From Nectonema munidae (lineage: Eukaryota; Nematomorpha; Nectonematoida; Nectonematidae): a DNA stretch of 64,000 bases. Positions within the stretch are counted from its first letter, which is position 1; every line of letters begins with the position of its first letter. The notes under the pieces are model-generated. The model worked only from the letters and a program-made list of their open reading frames with translations, made no database searches and was not told the origin of the DNA. The stretch spans positions 72,001-136,000 of the forward strand of contig JAUIRK010000860.1 in assembly GCA_030549495.1 (NCBI GenBank), read 5' to 3'. Positions 1 to 12,384 of this stretch are shown here, one piece after another. Position numbers and translations under genes: made by a program.

Positions 1-200
1 AATAGAAACTTTTTATGTTAGTTGGGAGTCCATATGAATAGTAAATCCTGTTCTTTGATATAAAACATAATTTTTTTGTAATAAAAGACCTTTCAATAAA
101 ATTCAGGGGAGGAGAAAATGACGATAATAAAGAAATTAACTGCTTAGGAGTGGAAATAGGGCATTTCAAAGCATATCTTAGAATGGAATAGTACATAACA

Positions 201-2615
201 CTAAAACTGTATTGGTAAGTTTTTTTTGAATATATGTCCCCAAGAAACAATTCCATACAGAAATGATGGAAGAACTACGTTGAGAAGGATAGTTTTAAAG
301 AAAACAAAGTGTTTAGGCCATTGGAAATTATTGATCCATCTAACTTTTGAGAACAATTTGAAGCATTTAGTATGTTTACTATCATAATTCAATTTCCAGT
401 TGAGTTTGTTATCGAAGATAACTCCTAAATATTTTACGTTTGTCAAAGGATGAAGGTTGACAGATTCAAAATTCAGGATTGGACACTTGTGCTGGCCTTT
501 TCCAAAATTGACTAAAGAGCATTTACTATAATTAATTTTGAGATTAAGCATAGCAGCTAAGTGTTTTACGTCAGACAGAATTTTGTCGAGTTTTAATAAA
601 TTCTCAGTAGGATTATTACCTATTACACCTATAAGTAAATCGTCAGAGTAGCTCTGATAAAATAAGTTTGACTTACTTAAGAACTTGAGTAAGGGATTTA
701 TCAGTATTATAAACAAAATATCAGAAATGGACCCGCCTTGAGGAGTGGAACATTTTAGAGTTCTAGTCTTATACGGATTATGACGTATGAAAACAGATCT
801 ATCATACAGATATGAGTGTACAAACTTTATTAGATAGAGTGGGAATGACATTGCAAACATATTCCGAATTATGCACTGGTGGCAGGCAGAATTAAAAGCA
901 CCCGCAAAATCTATAAATAAACATGTCATGTAAATTTTATTTTTAAAACAATGGTAAATATGGGACGTAAGTCTATCAATCGCAATTTCCGCACATCTAC
1001 TGTAGACGTAAGCAAACTGATTATCATCAATGCATTTGGACTTATCAATATGCTCTAGTAAGCGTATTCTAACAATTTTTTCACATAGTTTTCCTATACA
1101 GGGAAGTAAAGTTATAGGACGCAGATTATCAATGGTTTGAAAGATATTTTTGTCTTTGGGTAAAAAAATGATTTCACCACGTTTGAAAATATTGGGAAAG
1201 TATCCGAATGTGATGACAGCATTAAACAAGCACAACAAATATGAAGAAATATAAGGAAGGGCAATTTTTAATGTTTTGTAGCTTATTCTATCATAACCGG
1301 GCGATGACTTTAAATTGATTTTTTTGAAACAATATAAGATTTCGTTTTCAGTAATTTGTGTGGGAGAAGGGTACTCTGGAAATATGAAGGGTGGAATATC
1401 ACAATTAAAAGTTGATGGGAAAAAGTAATCAATAATTTCTAAAGGATTCTCTGTAGGAGTTAATTGTTTCCCGTTTAATAAAACTGGGAATAAATTATTT
1501 CTATTATTATTGTTATTGTGACGATCTTTTATAAAACAATTTATTTTTTTTCCATATAGTGTTTATATCAAAACTCAAAAACTCTTCCCATTTCATTTTC
1601 TTATAGTAGGAGATTTTTTTCCGGTAAAAACTTTTAGTTTTCTTGTAAATCATTAAGTCCTCATTTGTACGTGATCTTTGAAACTTTTTGAGTGCGTACC
1701 TTACTTTTTTCCTATAGTTTTGTAGGGAAAGAGACCAAAAGTTATGTTTGCATTTAATACTAAATGTAGCATTCTCAGAAGCTTCTATCAGACAATGTAC
1801 TAGGGTATTTGCATACGTTTCTATTGAAGGAGGATTAGAAGGGGTGTTTTTCAAGATTTTGTAATTTTTCTCTATGTTATCATTCAAAATACGGGAAAAC
1901 AAATTAAAGTTCAAAGATTTTTTGTAAAATTCAGGTGTGCCTATTTTATTAGTGAGATTTAAGGTGACCAGTATGAAGAAATGATCGGATAGGGAAGCTT
2001 CATCTAAAATTTTCCAAGAAGAAATTAGATCCTTAATTTTTTTCATTACATATCGAAAGGTCTATATGTGATTGAAATTTTCCATCCGTTCTTAGTCTAG
2101 AAAAGGTTGGGTTTTTTATTTGAATCTATAAGTAATAAATTGTGCCTCATAATATTTTTATATAATAAGTTTCCTCTTGAATTTGTTTTATAGTCCCATA
2201 GTAGATGTCTAGAATTTGTGTCTCCTATTATTAAAAGTTTTTTGTTCTTTAGGCTCGGTAAAACAGACTCAAAAAAATACATTATTTGATCAAGTGAATA
2301 TGGAGGAAAATAAACAGATATACAATAAAATTCATTATTGTTAGTCATGCATTTTGCTGTTGTAATGAAGTCGTTTGACAACTCATTAATTAAACAAATA
2401 TTTAGATTTTTTTGATGTAGGATTAAGGAATAGTGAACTGAGGGGCTGTATATAGCCCGATAATTTGGTAATAGTAATGAAGGTAATTTGCTGTTATTAA
2501 GGTATGGCTCATTTATTAGAATAATGTGATATAGATTTTTTTCTGTTAGCATTAGAAGATTATTAAAAGCATAAAATGATTTTCCTATATTAATGTGAAT
2601 GATATTAAATAGCAT
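201..2615 (-). pseudogene. L1 ORF2 (endonuclease plus reverse transcriptase), broken
   Basis: ORF2 of L1. The endonuclease lies at 2097-2615 (HINIGKS start, INEPYL, then IIGDTNSRHLLWD, the APE-type catalytic block). A linker at 1513-2046 includes SLSDHFFI, the endonuclease C-terminal motif. The RT lies at 201-1510, with LRPITLLPCIGKLCEKI, FIDFAGAFNSA, STPQGGSISDILF and the catalytic box SYSDDLLIG. The pieces lie in different frames, so frameshifts separate them near 2050-2097 and 1240-1510. The catalytic box is YSDD, where most LINEs have YADD or FADD. The frame ends soon after FLYGIVSWG, so the RNase H is missing. Confidence 0.88.
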
Positions 2616-2669
2616 TATTTGGAGTTGATATAGGATTCTAGCATGTTCATAGAGTTAATTTTTAGATAC

Positions 2670-3660
2670 TCACATTTTTTTTAAATATATAGGGCAATTA
2701 GTATCATTATATGCATGGGCACCATTACAATTTAGACAGGTGGCTGAAGGAAAGGAGCAATCCTTAGAAGAGTGACCTATTTTGGAACAATTTAAACACT
2801 TAGGATTTTGTGCAAAACATCTTTCATTAGAGTGGCCGAATTTTCCGCAGTTATTACATAATTTTACTTTTCTAACCAAAAGTTCAATCGGTAATGCCGT
2901 ATATCCGCAAAAAATAGTTTGAGATTTTGAAAGGAAATTAGCCACCTCGGGTGTTTTAGCTTTAATTATGGCCATATTGAAAAATTTATTTTTTTGTGTT
3001 AATAGTTTTAATGAAATCAAACCCGCCGTATTTAGTAATGTAATAGTTACAATTTTCTATGGAACTTATCAACTCTGTTTCACTAAGATTTTTTGGGATT
3101 GTTTTAATAACAAAGCAAGGTTTGTAATCTTCCGGTTCTACTATATCGTATGAATTTTTAAGTAAGTTTTTTGTAGTCTCGAGATCTTTTTTATTTTCTA
3201 AATTTATAAAGGCAAAACCATTTTTTTAACATTTATGTTTCTTAATTGGAGTTTGTTTACCTTAGGGTTGATTGAGTTGATAATTTCTTTTTTCAATTCT
3301 ACAACTTCATCTTTTTGTAAATTTATCTTATTTGTTTTCACCTTAATAAAGTTATTAGGGGAAACATGAACATCCTTATTAACATTAAAGTTCTTCACAG
3401 CATCGCTATATAAAAATTTTGAATTTTCATTTTCCATCTTAGATTTCAGAAAAAGAAGGTCTTCGTACATATTATTTAACAACAAATTTTTAACGTCAGA
3501 GAAAATATTTTTAATTAGTGTTATCGACTCATCTTTTAAATTGGAGAGATTAAATTATTTATTTTCTAGGCTGCTTAGACCTGAAACTAAACTACAATCA
3601 TTAACAATATCTGTGTCAAAATAGCCACGTTTGGAAACCGGTAGGGCTGACTCGTCCATT
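2670..3660 (-). pseudogene. L1 ORF1 (gag-like, zinc knuckles), broken
   Basis: ORF1 of L1. A plausible start is the ATG at 3660 (MDESALPVSKRG). The frame is broken by a stop about 34 codons in, and again between the pieces at 3204-3485 and 2670-3020. The C-terminal piece carries three cysteine knuckles in a row: CNNCGKFGHSNERC, CLNCSKIGHSSKDC and CLNCNGAHAYNDTNC. This is the layout known for ORF1 proteins of R1, I and jockey elements, which bind the element RNA. The middle piece is Lys/Asn-rich with no recognised domain. Confidence 0.8.
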
Positions 3661-5235
3661 AAGCTACACAAAGTATCACAAAAATTTAGTAAGTATTCAA
3701 CACAATTTGGATTATAATTTCAGAAAAAGGATAAAAGAAAGTCAAATGAATTATGACGCCATTAAACTTACTGGGGGATCAAAAACTCATAAAATTGAAA
3801 AAATAATCTTGAAGCTGTACAAAAATGTTAAAAAAAGTAAGAAAAGTAAGAAAATTTATCATTATTATGGGAGGTGACATAACGATAATTTACTAAATTC
3901 ATCATGGATAATAAATTAATATTATAAAAAATATTATCTCACTTTTCATTTTACGTTTTAAGTAGTATTTTGTACTTCATATAATACAGAAAAAGGCCCG
4001 CAAGCGCGGGCCCCTTAAAGGCACGGGCCAAATTAGATAACATTAGTCAAATCGGCTTGAAACGATTATTCGTTAATTCAACAAATTAAGCTAATTTCTA
4101 ACCATGGTTTTGGAGCTAGAAAATTTTCTGGCACCATCTCCGGAGCAGAAATATTTTAGTCTCTGGCTCCAACTTCTTTAACTTTTTTAATCATTAATAA
4201 AAAAAAATGATTGTAGCTATACTACTTATATAATATCTCAAAAACTAGAATATATAACTATATAATTGTTTTATTATATGCTTACTATTGATGATCTACA
4301 CTTTAATTTTATTATATTTTTATATGCTTATGATTTTACACGAGGTTATAAAAGGGAGAATATATGCGAATATTACTAGCTTTATATTATATATACATTG
4401 ACAGAGAAAACCTACAAAAATGTATACGTTCTTCCTAGTCCAGTTCTTTAAGAAAGCTTCCATTTCAAGCTTGGAAGCTTTATTTACTCCTTATTTCTAG
4501 ATATATAATATTGATATACACATATTTCAACTAATGTATTATAAGAAATCTATATTGAAATATTAGAGTTGCAGAAAAGAGATTTATTAATATATATACC
4601 TACGTAATATATGTTGACGCTATTTAGTATATGTATTGAATCGAATACCGTGTGTTAGTTTTTGCATATGATATATAGAATGAGAAGTGGTGAAAATTAC
4701 TACTAGAATTACTATAAGTTGTAGGAAAGTTTCCCAACACTGAAAATTATCCCTAGCAATCTCTTACCTCTGTTGTATATGTTCTACTAGAAAATTTCTC
4801 CATTTCATGTAAATATCATCACCACTCACACCGTACATTCATTTTACTTATCTATATACTTTATATATTCAATAATGTTATTAGTGCTTATTTGATTTAT
4901 ATAAATAATTTATGATAAAGGCATTGCTTTTTATCATTTTTATCTGATAAAAGCATACGTCCACCAATTTAAGTTTTATATATTCCTATTTCTAAACCCC
5001 ATTTTGAGACATATAAAAAAATTAAAAGTAATATATAAAAAATATATTATTTTAGAATGATTAAGAAATCTAAATATTTTAAAAAGTGTATTAGGTATCA
5101 TATTAGGGTCTTCGTTACCACTCCATTCATAACAAGAAAAATTTTATTAAAAATCACTATCCTGTCGCAACAATTTTTGATCATTCTATTTAATTTTACT
5201 TTATTTTCATCATAAAATTTTTGCTTCATCAAATA
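3661..5235. other. AT-rich stretch without a gene
   Basis: No gene seen. The sequence is AT-rich with many short stops. It holds one GC-rich hairpin (3995-4012) and no other structure I can name. Confidence 0.6.
3995..4012. other. GC-rich perfect hairpin
   Basis: The arms GGCCCGC and GCGGGCC pair over 7 bp around an AAGC loop. It sits in AT-rich DNA and is followed by a second GGGCC-containing patch up to 4028. Its origin is unknown. A transposon end, such as a Helitron 3' hairpin, is possible, but the expected CTRR end was not found after it. Confidence 0.5.
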
Positions 5236-5309
5236 TTAAACCTCAATTACAACACCATAAATTTACCATAGTCATTTTCATTACGAGCTCATCTCACAAC
5301 CCACTTCCC

Positions 5310-5705
5310 ATGTCATATCAAACCAAACGCTCTAGGCCAGCCAACACCACAACCACACCAACATCGTCACATATAATTTTAGAACTCTTCGACAAATTTT
5401 TTTCAGATATTACCCTTCCCGCTGAGCACCTAGTCAACTTTCACAAACTAAAATCATCCGTTTTGTTATCACACTCTACAAAAATAGAACAACTAACCGA
5501 ACCACTAAACCTTCCACCACCACAAAACTCTCAAATCCCCCATCATCATACTCCCACACTCTCAGCAAAAACACCCAACTACCATCACAACCCAAACCAC
5601 AAACACAACCGGACCCATCCTTACCTCAACACATCCCCAAACCAAAAAATCCTTGGACCCAAATCTATCAATAATTATATCTCCCCCCAGCCCACCCGAA
5701 AATAG
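5310..5705 (+). pseudogene. L2 ORF1 N-terminal fragment
   Basis: A 131-codon piece of ORF1. It has a short basic start, a predicted helical stretch (residues about 20-60) and a low-complexity Pro/His/Asn/Thr tail. The homologous start and helical stretch occur in L6 at 57919-58191. It ends at a stop before any zinc knuckle. It has no function alone and looks like the left part of a deleted LINE. Confidence 0.7.
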
Positions 5706-5995
5706 AGCCGGAGAAGTCTGATTTTAAAAAAACCATCATTAAAAACATGGAAACATGAATTTATGATACTAGCAACCTAGTTTAATTAATATATCGGCTC
5801 GCTCTTAGAATATGTTAAAAAAATTTTACATAAACTTGTTAAGTTTATAGTAGATTCAATTTATTCAAATATCAGATGAATCAGATATATATGATTATAT
5901 AGTGATGATAAATTTTTTTGCCTGGAAAATACGTATATCTGTATAAAAAAACTTTCTTAAATTTCTGTATGTAAAAATATCTGTATGAGGCACTT

Positions 5996-7839
5996 TCTCG
6001 CCTCACGCTTTACCTTGAATCTGCACTAAAAAATCATAAAATAGCCTCAACTTTATTCCTAGATATCGAAAATGCTTTTAACACTGCCTGGAACCCAGGT
6101 ATCATTAACAACCTCATAGATAACACCTACCCCACATACATGATAAAGTTCATACACAATTACCTCAACCATCGCATTCTAATTCTAACTGAAAACAACA
6201 ACTCATATATTCGCGAGCTCTCTCTCTCTACTCCTCAAAGTGGCAGCTTATCTGACCTATTTTGATTAATACTCATCAACCCCCTTCTTGCTTTTATCAA
6301 CAACAACGCTGACTTTTTTCAGGGATATTCCAACGACCTTCTTTTCTCTTTTTCTAGTTCTGAGCAAAACGAAAATCTTAAACAATCTGTTTCCTTACTA
6401 AAACAAATTCAATTCAAAGCGCAACAATACAAAATTTCCTTTAACCCTAATAAATCCTACTTAATTCATTTCACACGCAAAAGAATCAAACCTTTACCCT
6501 TACAACTTAACACAACAAACAAATTAGATCCACAGAACCAAGTAAAATATCTTGGGCTCACTTTCCAAACCAACTTAAAATTCTCTACTCATTTCAAAAG
6601 CTCCTCACAAAAATTAGACAAAACCCTTTTCTCTCTTAAAAACGGAATTTCTTACAAATGGGGACTTTCCCCAAAAATCACAAAGTTCATTTATAAAAGT
6701 CTCATTTTCCCTGTCCTCAAATATGGAGTTCTTTCATGGGGCTCAGAGTTGAGACATCAGTGATCCCTTACTCATCTCAACAAAATTCATCGCCTGTGAC
6801 TCATTTTTATCACCAATGCCTATCACACTACACCAACTACAAAACTTGAATTATTCACTAACACGCTACCCCTACATCTCAATCTAAAGAAAACGCTTCT
6901 TAAAAATTACCTTATAACATTCTGCTCTACACCCCCACCACATATTTTCACCAACCTATACACAACCCAAACATCCCAATCACTGCAGTACTACAATTCC
7001 TTATTAATTCAGTTTGCTCCTAACAAAACATCTTATCAAGTGCTACCATTAAATCACCCAATTGAGCTCATCCACCCTTCTTCGTCTCCTCCTTACACCA
7101 CTAACATCTGTCACCATAGATATCTTGCCCTAAACTCTATAGCTCACCAACGTACAACAAATACTATCAGTTCGCTTTCAATTTTCACTGACGGTTCCAA
7201 ATCATAACACCGCTCTTCAGCTGCATGCGCATTCTTCCTACAAAACACAAAAAAACCATTCCTTATCCAGCACACAAACCTAGATACAGAAATCACTGCA
7301 CACGAAACAGAAATTCATGCAGTATTACTATCCTGCAACATTCTCCTTAATAACCTAACTTCCTTTTCTACCTCCTTCAAATATATCACTTTTTTCACAG
7401 ACTCGCAAAATTTAATAAATGACATAAAACTTGAAAACAAAATCTCACATTCAACTTATAGTTTAGCAAGCAAACTTATTCACCTATCTAATCACTTTGA
7501 ATTAAAAATCGTCTGGTGCCCAGCTCATTCCAGCTGTTTCGGAAATTACCTCGGAACATCATTCGCTGGCTCTCATCCCATTGCCCTTGTAATGCATACT
7601 TCTTCAAATTCAAACTTCACGCAAACCCTTTCTGTCGTTTCAGCTGTTCCTACATTGAAACACCATTACATATTCTCCTTTATTGTCCAATTTTTTATTC
7701 TCACCGACACCAACTCCTTGAAAAAAGCCGCCACTTTTTTAAAGATATTCCATCCTCTCTACATGATCTTCTCATAACCACAATCGAACCAATACTCTCT
7801 GCAAACCAAACACTCATTCCTCCCTCAAATATCCAATAA
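5996..7839 (+). pseudogene. L2 ORF2 RT-RNase H fragment, broken
   Basis: It begins inside the RT with FLDIENAFNTAWNPG, then STPQSGSLSDL, then the catalytic box as GYSNDLLFS, a mutated YSDD. The VKYLGLTFQ and SWG motifs follow. RNase H shows SIFTDGSKS, ETEIHAVLLSC and FFTDSQNL, the usual D-E-D residues, then VWCPAHS. A short deletion follows, and then the C-terminal zinc motif (CRFSCSYIETPLHILLYC) near 7655-7710. There are several stops and at least one frameshift. Confidence 0.85.
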
Positions 7840-7986
7840 CAATAAGCCATTATCATCACTAACCCATGCATTCTACAAAACAGTCTAGTGTCTACAGCCA
7901 TGAAAATCTTCCAAATTTTCTTTTCTATTTCAGAAAGACCCACAAAGACTAAACTTACACTTTGAAGACTAAATTCCAGCACACTT

Positions 7987-8040
7987 GCAAGCATATCAGC
8001 TCCAGTTGGAAAGTGCTTAGAAATCTTCATACCTACCTAC
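7987..8040 (+). other. Conserved LINE 3' tail with hairpin (L2 copy)
   Basis: Starts GCAAGCATA, then a 14-nt hairpin (stem TCAGC/GTTGG with G-T pairs, loop TCCA), then AAAGTGCTT, then a short CCTAC-type repeat at the end. The same tail closes L3, L4, L5 and the SINE at 21054. Confidence 0.85.
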
Positions 8041-8045
8041 ATTTT

Positions 8046-8366
8046 AGAGAAATTAGCAGAAAAAAATTTATATTAATTAATTTGATCTAATTTTAAGATG
8101 GGGAAGAAGGTGTACATTCCGAATTTAAGGTAGAAAATTATTTATGCTGAATTTTGAGAATTCTGTCCTAAATATCTATTTTTATATTAATTAAAAAAAA
8201 TTAATTTAAAACACTGAATATAATTTCATTAAGTTCAAGTTATGACGACGGACTCGAGGCAATGTTTTCTACTTATGCCCTTTTACTCTTCATCTTCTAC
8301 TAGGTTTAAAATAATCAAAAGCTAATTTTAACATAGTTTATATATATTTAAATATAAAAATTTGTG
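8046..8366. other. AT-rich stretch without a gene
   Basis: Nothing recognisable was seen between the LINE tail and the hairpin at 8367. Confidence 0.6.
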
Positions 8367-8443
8367 GATAATGTTGTACTATCCGTGCATCGATAAACAT
8401 TTTGGAAAAACGTTTATCGATGCACGGATAGTGCAACATTATC
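8367..8443. repeat. 32-bp near-perfect inverted repeat (hairpin)
   Basis: Arms 8367-8398 and 8412-8443 are reverse complements at 31 of 32 positions, and the one difference is a G-T pair when folded. The 13-nt spacer can add a short T/A stem. An AAATTTG patch outside each arm may extend pairing past a small bulge. The arms contain GTGCATCGATAAAC, which is not simple AT-rich sequence. It could be a small-RNA precursor, a tiny foldback element or a template-switch scar. No ORF here is convincing. Confidence 0.85.
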
Positions 8444-8974
8444 AAATTTGTGTTGAAGTGAGATGCTAAAATGGCCCTGTTAGTGATAGTTTTAATAGTT
8501 GACAAAAAGGAAGCGACCTTTTGATTTTCTGGTACTGAATTCAATTTTAGCTCAATGAAGTATATTCTAATTAAATTTTTATTATAACAATATAAACACA
8601 AGATTCAATATGAACATTTAATTTTATAACCAATATCGATTCTCCTAGAAAAGGATGTGGGCAATATTGATGAACTCAAAATGATACTGAATTGTTTTTG
8701 TTAATGATATACCGGGAAAAATAGGAATGCATAAAGTTGACTAATTTTTTGATGAGCCATACATAAAAAAATTATTCAAATACGAATCTAATGATTCAAA
8801 ATACATAAAAATTGGAGAATAAATATTTGACTAAGCTTAAAAATAAGAAAAATCTTTGAGATTCTTACACAGTAAAACTTCGTTGGAAATACATTAAAAG
8901 AAACTCTCACGTATGGATTATAAACTGGATAAGCTGAATATATACAAATTCTATATTTGTACTATATAAAGTTT

Positions 8975-9040
8975 GAGCCTCATGGTTGTTAGGGTTTACT
9001 TTTTACCTTAAAATTTGAAGGTAAGGGTTTGTTCCCCTCC
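8975..9040 (+). mobile_element. SINE tRNA-like head, decayed fragment
   Basis: Matches the head of the SINE at 21054: GAGCCTC start, TGGTTGTTAGGGT, then GAAGGTAAGGGTTTGTTCCCC, the last part being a damaged B box. It breaks off in a poly-C and poly-A run at 9040-9070, so the conserved 3' tail is missing. Confidence 0.7.
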
Positions 9041-9239
9041 CCCCCCCCCCAAAAAAAAAACCCAAAAAAACTTTAATTAAACTTTCTAAACAAAGTGCAA
9101 ATATATCTTATACTTTAAGAGATGTGTGTTCTCTAAAAAACAAAAAAAAAACAAACTATATAAAGTCTTAATTACTAATGCGCATTTGTCAATCTCTTTA
9201 GATCGTTGTATATTCGTCTAAAATTTTTAGTTGTCATGA

Positions 9240-9365
9240 CTACGGTTCGTTAGATACTTGGGTCGGGACCACAAGGTCTTGGATAGGATGTTACATCAAT
9301 TCTTTGCCCATAGTTCGACACAAGCGGTGCAATTTTGCCTTGTCGATAAAACCACTTCAAAGTAC
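9240..9365 (+). repeat. Second SINE-like family, copy 1
   Basis: Contains the module GTTCGACACAAGCGGTGCAA followed by TTGCCTTGTCGATAAAACCA, which recurs with changes near 12480, 20615, 58920 and, inverted, 41150. In the 12.4-kb copy an upstream GGATTCGATTCC looks like a pol III B box. The family is inferred from these repeats only. Confidence 0.45.
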
Positions 9366-10122
9366 CTTTACTTATAAGTTATAACTAATACATAACGGTT
9401 GTTCGAAAATACTTTACAGAAATATTTTGGAAAAAAGAGATTGTCAAGCATACATAACTAATTCTATTGACACTTTCACCCATTTTTATACTACAAAAGC
9501 TAACGTGGAGTACAGAAATCATAAACATAGTCAATTGATATTAAAAATTCAATTTAGTATATTTTAGAGAGAATTTCGTCCTCAATCGAAATTTTGATTA
9601 ACAGTTTTCAATAAAGTTATTGATATAAAAGCGCTGTGCCTTTAGAACTCTATACAGATATAAATTTTTTAAATTGTAATAAATTCGAAATTTTATAAAT
9701 ACATATGATTTTCTTTTAATTAATTCCTATTTCAATGATTTTTGAGTTTTTATTGTTAATAATTAATCAATATAAATCTGAATTCATAAGAAAATTTTTA
9801 TTTAATTATAAAATCAACCTATTATGATTCGGCTTATAAAATATTTTTTTGTCGACCATATTAAATTTAAAAAATAGTTTTGAACAACACCAACGTTGTT
9901 TGTAGACGTTTCCATTGTTGGTCTCATGCTATTTACACAATTTATCATCTTACTAAACTATCTATAAGTATTTTTATTATTCATAGATTTTAGCTATTTT
10001 ATCTTTATTGTTCATACAAATTTTATTGAACATATAAAAATAACTAGATCAAACTTTTAAAAATAATCTTTATAATAAACTTCTAAAATTGTTACACAAC
10101 GTTATCCAGATGTTCAATAAAT
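9366..10122. other. AT-rich stretch without a gene
   Basis: No gene, repeat or hairpin of note was seen. Confidence 0.6.
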
Positions 10123-10984
10123 TCATAACTTCATATTAATTTTTCCATCATAGCATTCATTACAAAATATTTTGAAATGGTGCTTGCAAGCATCTTTTTT
10201 ACAGATAAGGCAAGTAGCCAAAACTTTATTTTGACTTTTGTGTTCTTTGGAGTAGCATTGCCTTCTTTTATTTTCTCCAGAGTTTTCGAGCTTTCTTTTA
10301 ATTGAACGTTGAGTGTACAAACATAGTCTTGATGCTAGTGTAATTGCTTCACTTTTTCCAATCAAGCAAAATCCTAGTTTTCTAATGAAGTCATTATGAG
10401 CATCTTTTTTCGATGCTTTCCCTATTTTCTTTAAATCTATTCATATCTTTTTTAATTTTCCAAAAAACCCAGGAATTATGAACTAAAACATCGAATATGT
10501 GTGATAAAAACCTTTTAATCCATCTACCATCATGATAGTACTGTGAAGTTGTGTAAAATTGTAAAAACTGATCAACACGGTCTACATGACCCATTGATGT
10601 ATTATAGTATTTTACTTGATCAGGAACTTCATTAGCTTCTAATCTAAATTTACTAAAATGATCCTCGCCAAATTGAAGAGGATGTGTTGTTATGAATAAG
10701 TTACCTTTCTTATCATGATAACAAGAAAATTGAACTTTTCTGTTATTATTTGAACTTTTTTCTAAAACCAAAAATTTTCTCTCAAAATTTCTAGTTGTGT
10801 TTGCTAGACATTTGTCTATCAAATCTATTGAAATATGTTTACCAATTCTGTTTTTTAGGAAAGTACCGTTTATAGTTATGCCTCTGTTCAACAATGATAG
10901 TGCATTTTCATATGTAAAAAAATAGTTGTTTGCGGTTAAATTTAACCCAGACCACTTGAAATTATCTGTGATACTTTCAACCAA
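10123..10984 (-). pseudogene. piggyBac-type transposase, C-terminal half, broken
   Basis: Two overlapping pieces in different frames (10394-10984, then 10123-10365). The first has the piggyBac motif around YYNTSMGHVDRVDQFLQFY, the family's YN..MGGVD.DQ block near the third catalytic Asp, followed by a WIKRFLSHIFDVLVHNSWVFW stretch. The second ends in a Cys/His cluster (CLICKKDACKHHFKIFC), the cysteine-rich C-terminal domain typical of piggyBac. The N-terminal half is absent. A frameshift near 10370-10395 separates the pieces. It is a separate, diverged lineage from the copy at 14438. Confidence 0.8.
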
Positions 10985-11333
10985 GTTGTTGACACCAATA
11001 AATCTTGAGAATTGTTTGGGAGTCTGTAAATAAATATCATAAACATAATAATCATCATCAGCAAGTTCTTAAGGATCCTTATAACAGGGGCGCACATCCT
11101 CAAAATTATTGGGGGGGGGGGGCGAAATTTTTTCTTGAAATTTTCAAAATTAGTGGTCTGGAAATACCACGGGAGACGAAATATTCAAGCAATCCTTTAA
11201 AATACAGTGTATTCAGCGCATACCTAAGGTCCTAAATTTATAAGACTACTTTATATTTTTTTTTACAAAATTGGTGAATTTAAATACTATACTTCCAGCG
11301 AAAATATTTTAATTAAATTTGCATATGGAATAT

Positions 11334-11855
11334 AGTGCGCAGAAAAAATGCCCCCAATTAAAAAGTAGGAAAAAATGCCGCCAATTAAAAAGTAGGAAAA
11401 AATGCCCAAATTAAAAAGTAGGAAAAAATGCCCCAATTTAAAATTAGGAAAAAATGCCCCAACACAAAAAAATAACTTTTCATCTAAAACATTTAAAATT
11501 TAATTAAAGTAAACTAAAAAACTCAGCATACGACAATTTTTAAATACAAATTTTTTTTTTATAAAACAGCAAATATTTTTGGACTTTGTGTGTATCAGAA
11601 CACTTTCTAAATATAATTTGTATTTTAATTGATTTTAAGAACACATTCCCACAAATCTGCACCTTTGCTATTGTTTTCAAGAACTTTATAAAGAAAAAAC
11701 CCTATAGATTAAGAAATTTAGCCTTTCAAAACGGTACAAAATAAAAATATTTATATAATTCTGAAAATCAAAAATTAGGGGCATTTTTTCCTACTTTTTA
11801 ATTGAGGGCATTTATTTCGGGGTCATTTTTTCCGGGGGCATTTTTACCTACAACC
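11334..11855. mobile_element. Foldback element, AAAAATGCCCC family, copy 1
   Basis: The arms are built from tandem AAAAATGCCCCCAATT units on the left and their inverse on the right (GGGGGCATTTTT). The near-repeat ATGGAATAT (11325-11333) and ATCGAATAT (11856-11864) flank it as a 9-bp target duplication with one mismatch. The inverted block at 41.8 kb lacks the insert, giving an empty site. No coding capacity. The 9-bp duplication suggests a Mutator-like mover, which is inference. Confidence 0.75.
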
Positions 11856-12384
11856 ATCGAATATACACTAGTTAAAAAAATCCAAAAATGTTAGGGGGTG
11901 GAATAGGCTTTTCATTTGAAAAATGAAGTAGTCTACCAGGCACATTACTGGAATTGATGAAAGGATATTTGATTCATAGAAAAAACAAATAACTGAAGGT
12001 TGGATAGTTTTATATGAGTGAATGTAGTCTAAGGTAAAGAGTCTACTAGACACCCTGCGATGTTTATATAAAAAAATGTGATTGATTCAGGGGCAAGGGT
12101 ATAAAACGAAGTTATAATTATGCAAACAAAAATAAAACAAAAAATTAAGATCGCATTATTTCATTTTACTCAGCATCATTCAAAAATAGATTAAAAGCTA
12201 AATTGATACAAGCTACAAAAAGTAAAATAATTGTTAACATTTTGCAATGATTTGCCTTTTATAATAACTTTTAAGGAAAAAAAGTCTATCAGAAAAAGTT
12301 ATATAGCTTCAACAAAAACTAAAAAATTTTAAAGCATAACTTAAGTTTCTTGAAAACTAATTTGAGGTATCCCCTACAGCATAC

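Larger units (their letters stand above)
201..3660 (-). mobile_element. R1-like LINE copy L1, 3'-truncated
   Basis: Non-LTR retrotransposon lying on the minus strand. Read from 3660 downwards it has an ORF1 with zinc knuckles, an APE-type endonuclease and a reverse transcriptase. It stops just after the conserved SWG motif of the RT C-terminal domain near 230, so the RNase H, the C-terminal zinc motif and the 3' tail seen in sister copies are absent. At least one in-frame stop (about 3556) and several frameshifts break it, so it is dead. The endonuclease start resembles that of L3 at 23153 (INEPY motif in both), which ties it to the same family. Assignment to the R1/I group rests on the RT, RNase H and zinc-finger layout of the sisters and is inference. 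Confidence 0.9.
5240..8045 (+). mobile_element. R1-like LINE copy L2, internally deleted
   Basis: A plus-strand LINE of the same family. It keeps the ORF1 N-terminus (5310-5705), then about 290 bp of AT-rich DNA, then enters directly in the middle of the RT (from about 5996) and runs through RNase H and the zinc motif to the conserved 3' tail (7987-8040). The ORF1 C-terminus, the endonuclease and the RT N-terminus are missing. The ORF1 start (MSYQTKRSR) resembles that of L6 (MTNKRARSD). Confidence 0.88.

Noticed and set aside
3995-4028. A Helitron 3' end
   Set aside because: The hairpin fits, but the CTRR end and TC start expected of Helitrons were not found, and no Rep/helicase sequence is present.
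11340-11460. A minisatellite of AAAAATGCCCC units
   Set aside because: The inverse units at 11780-11855 and flanking 9-bp repeats show it is the arm of a foldback element.
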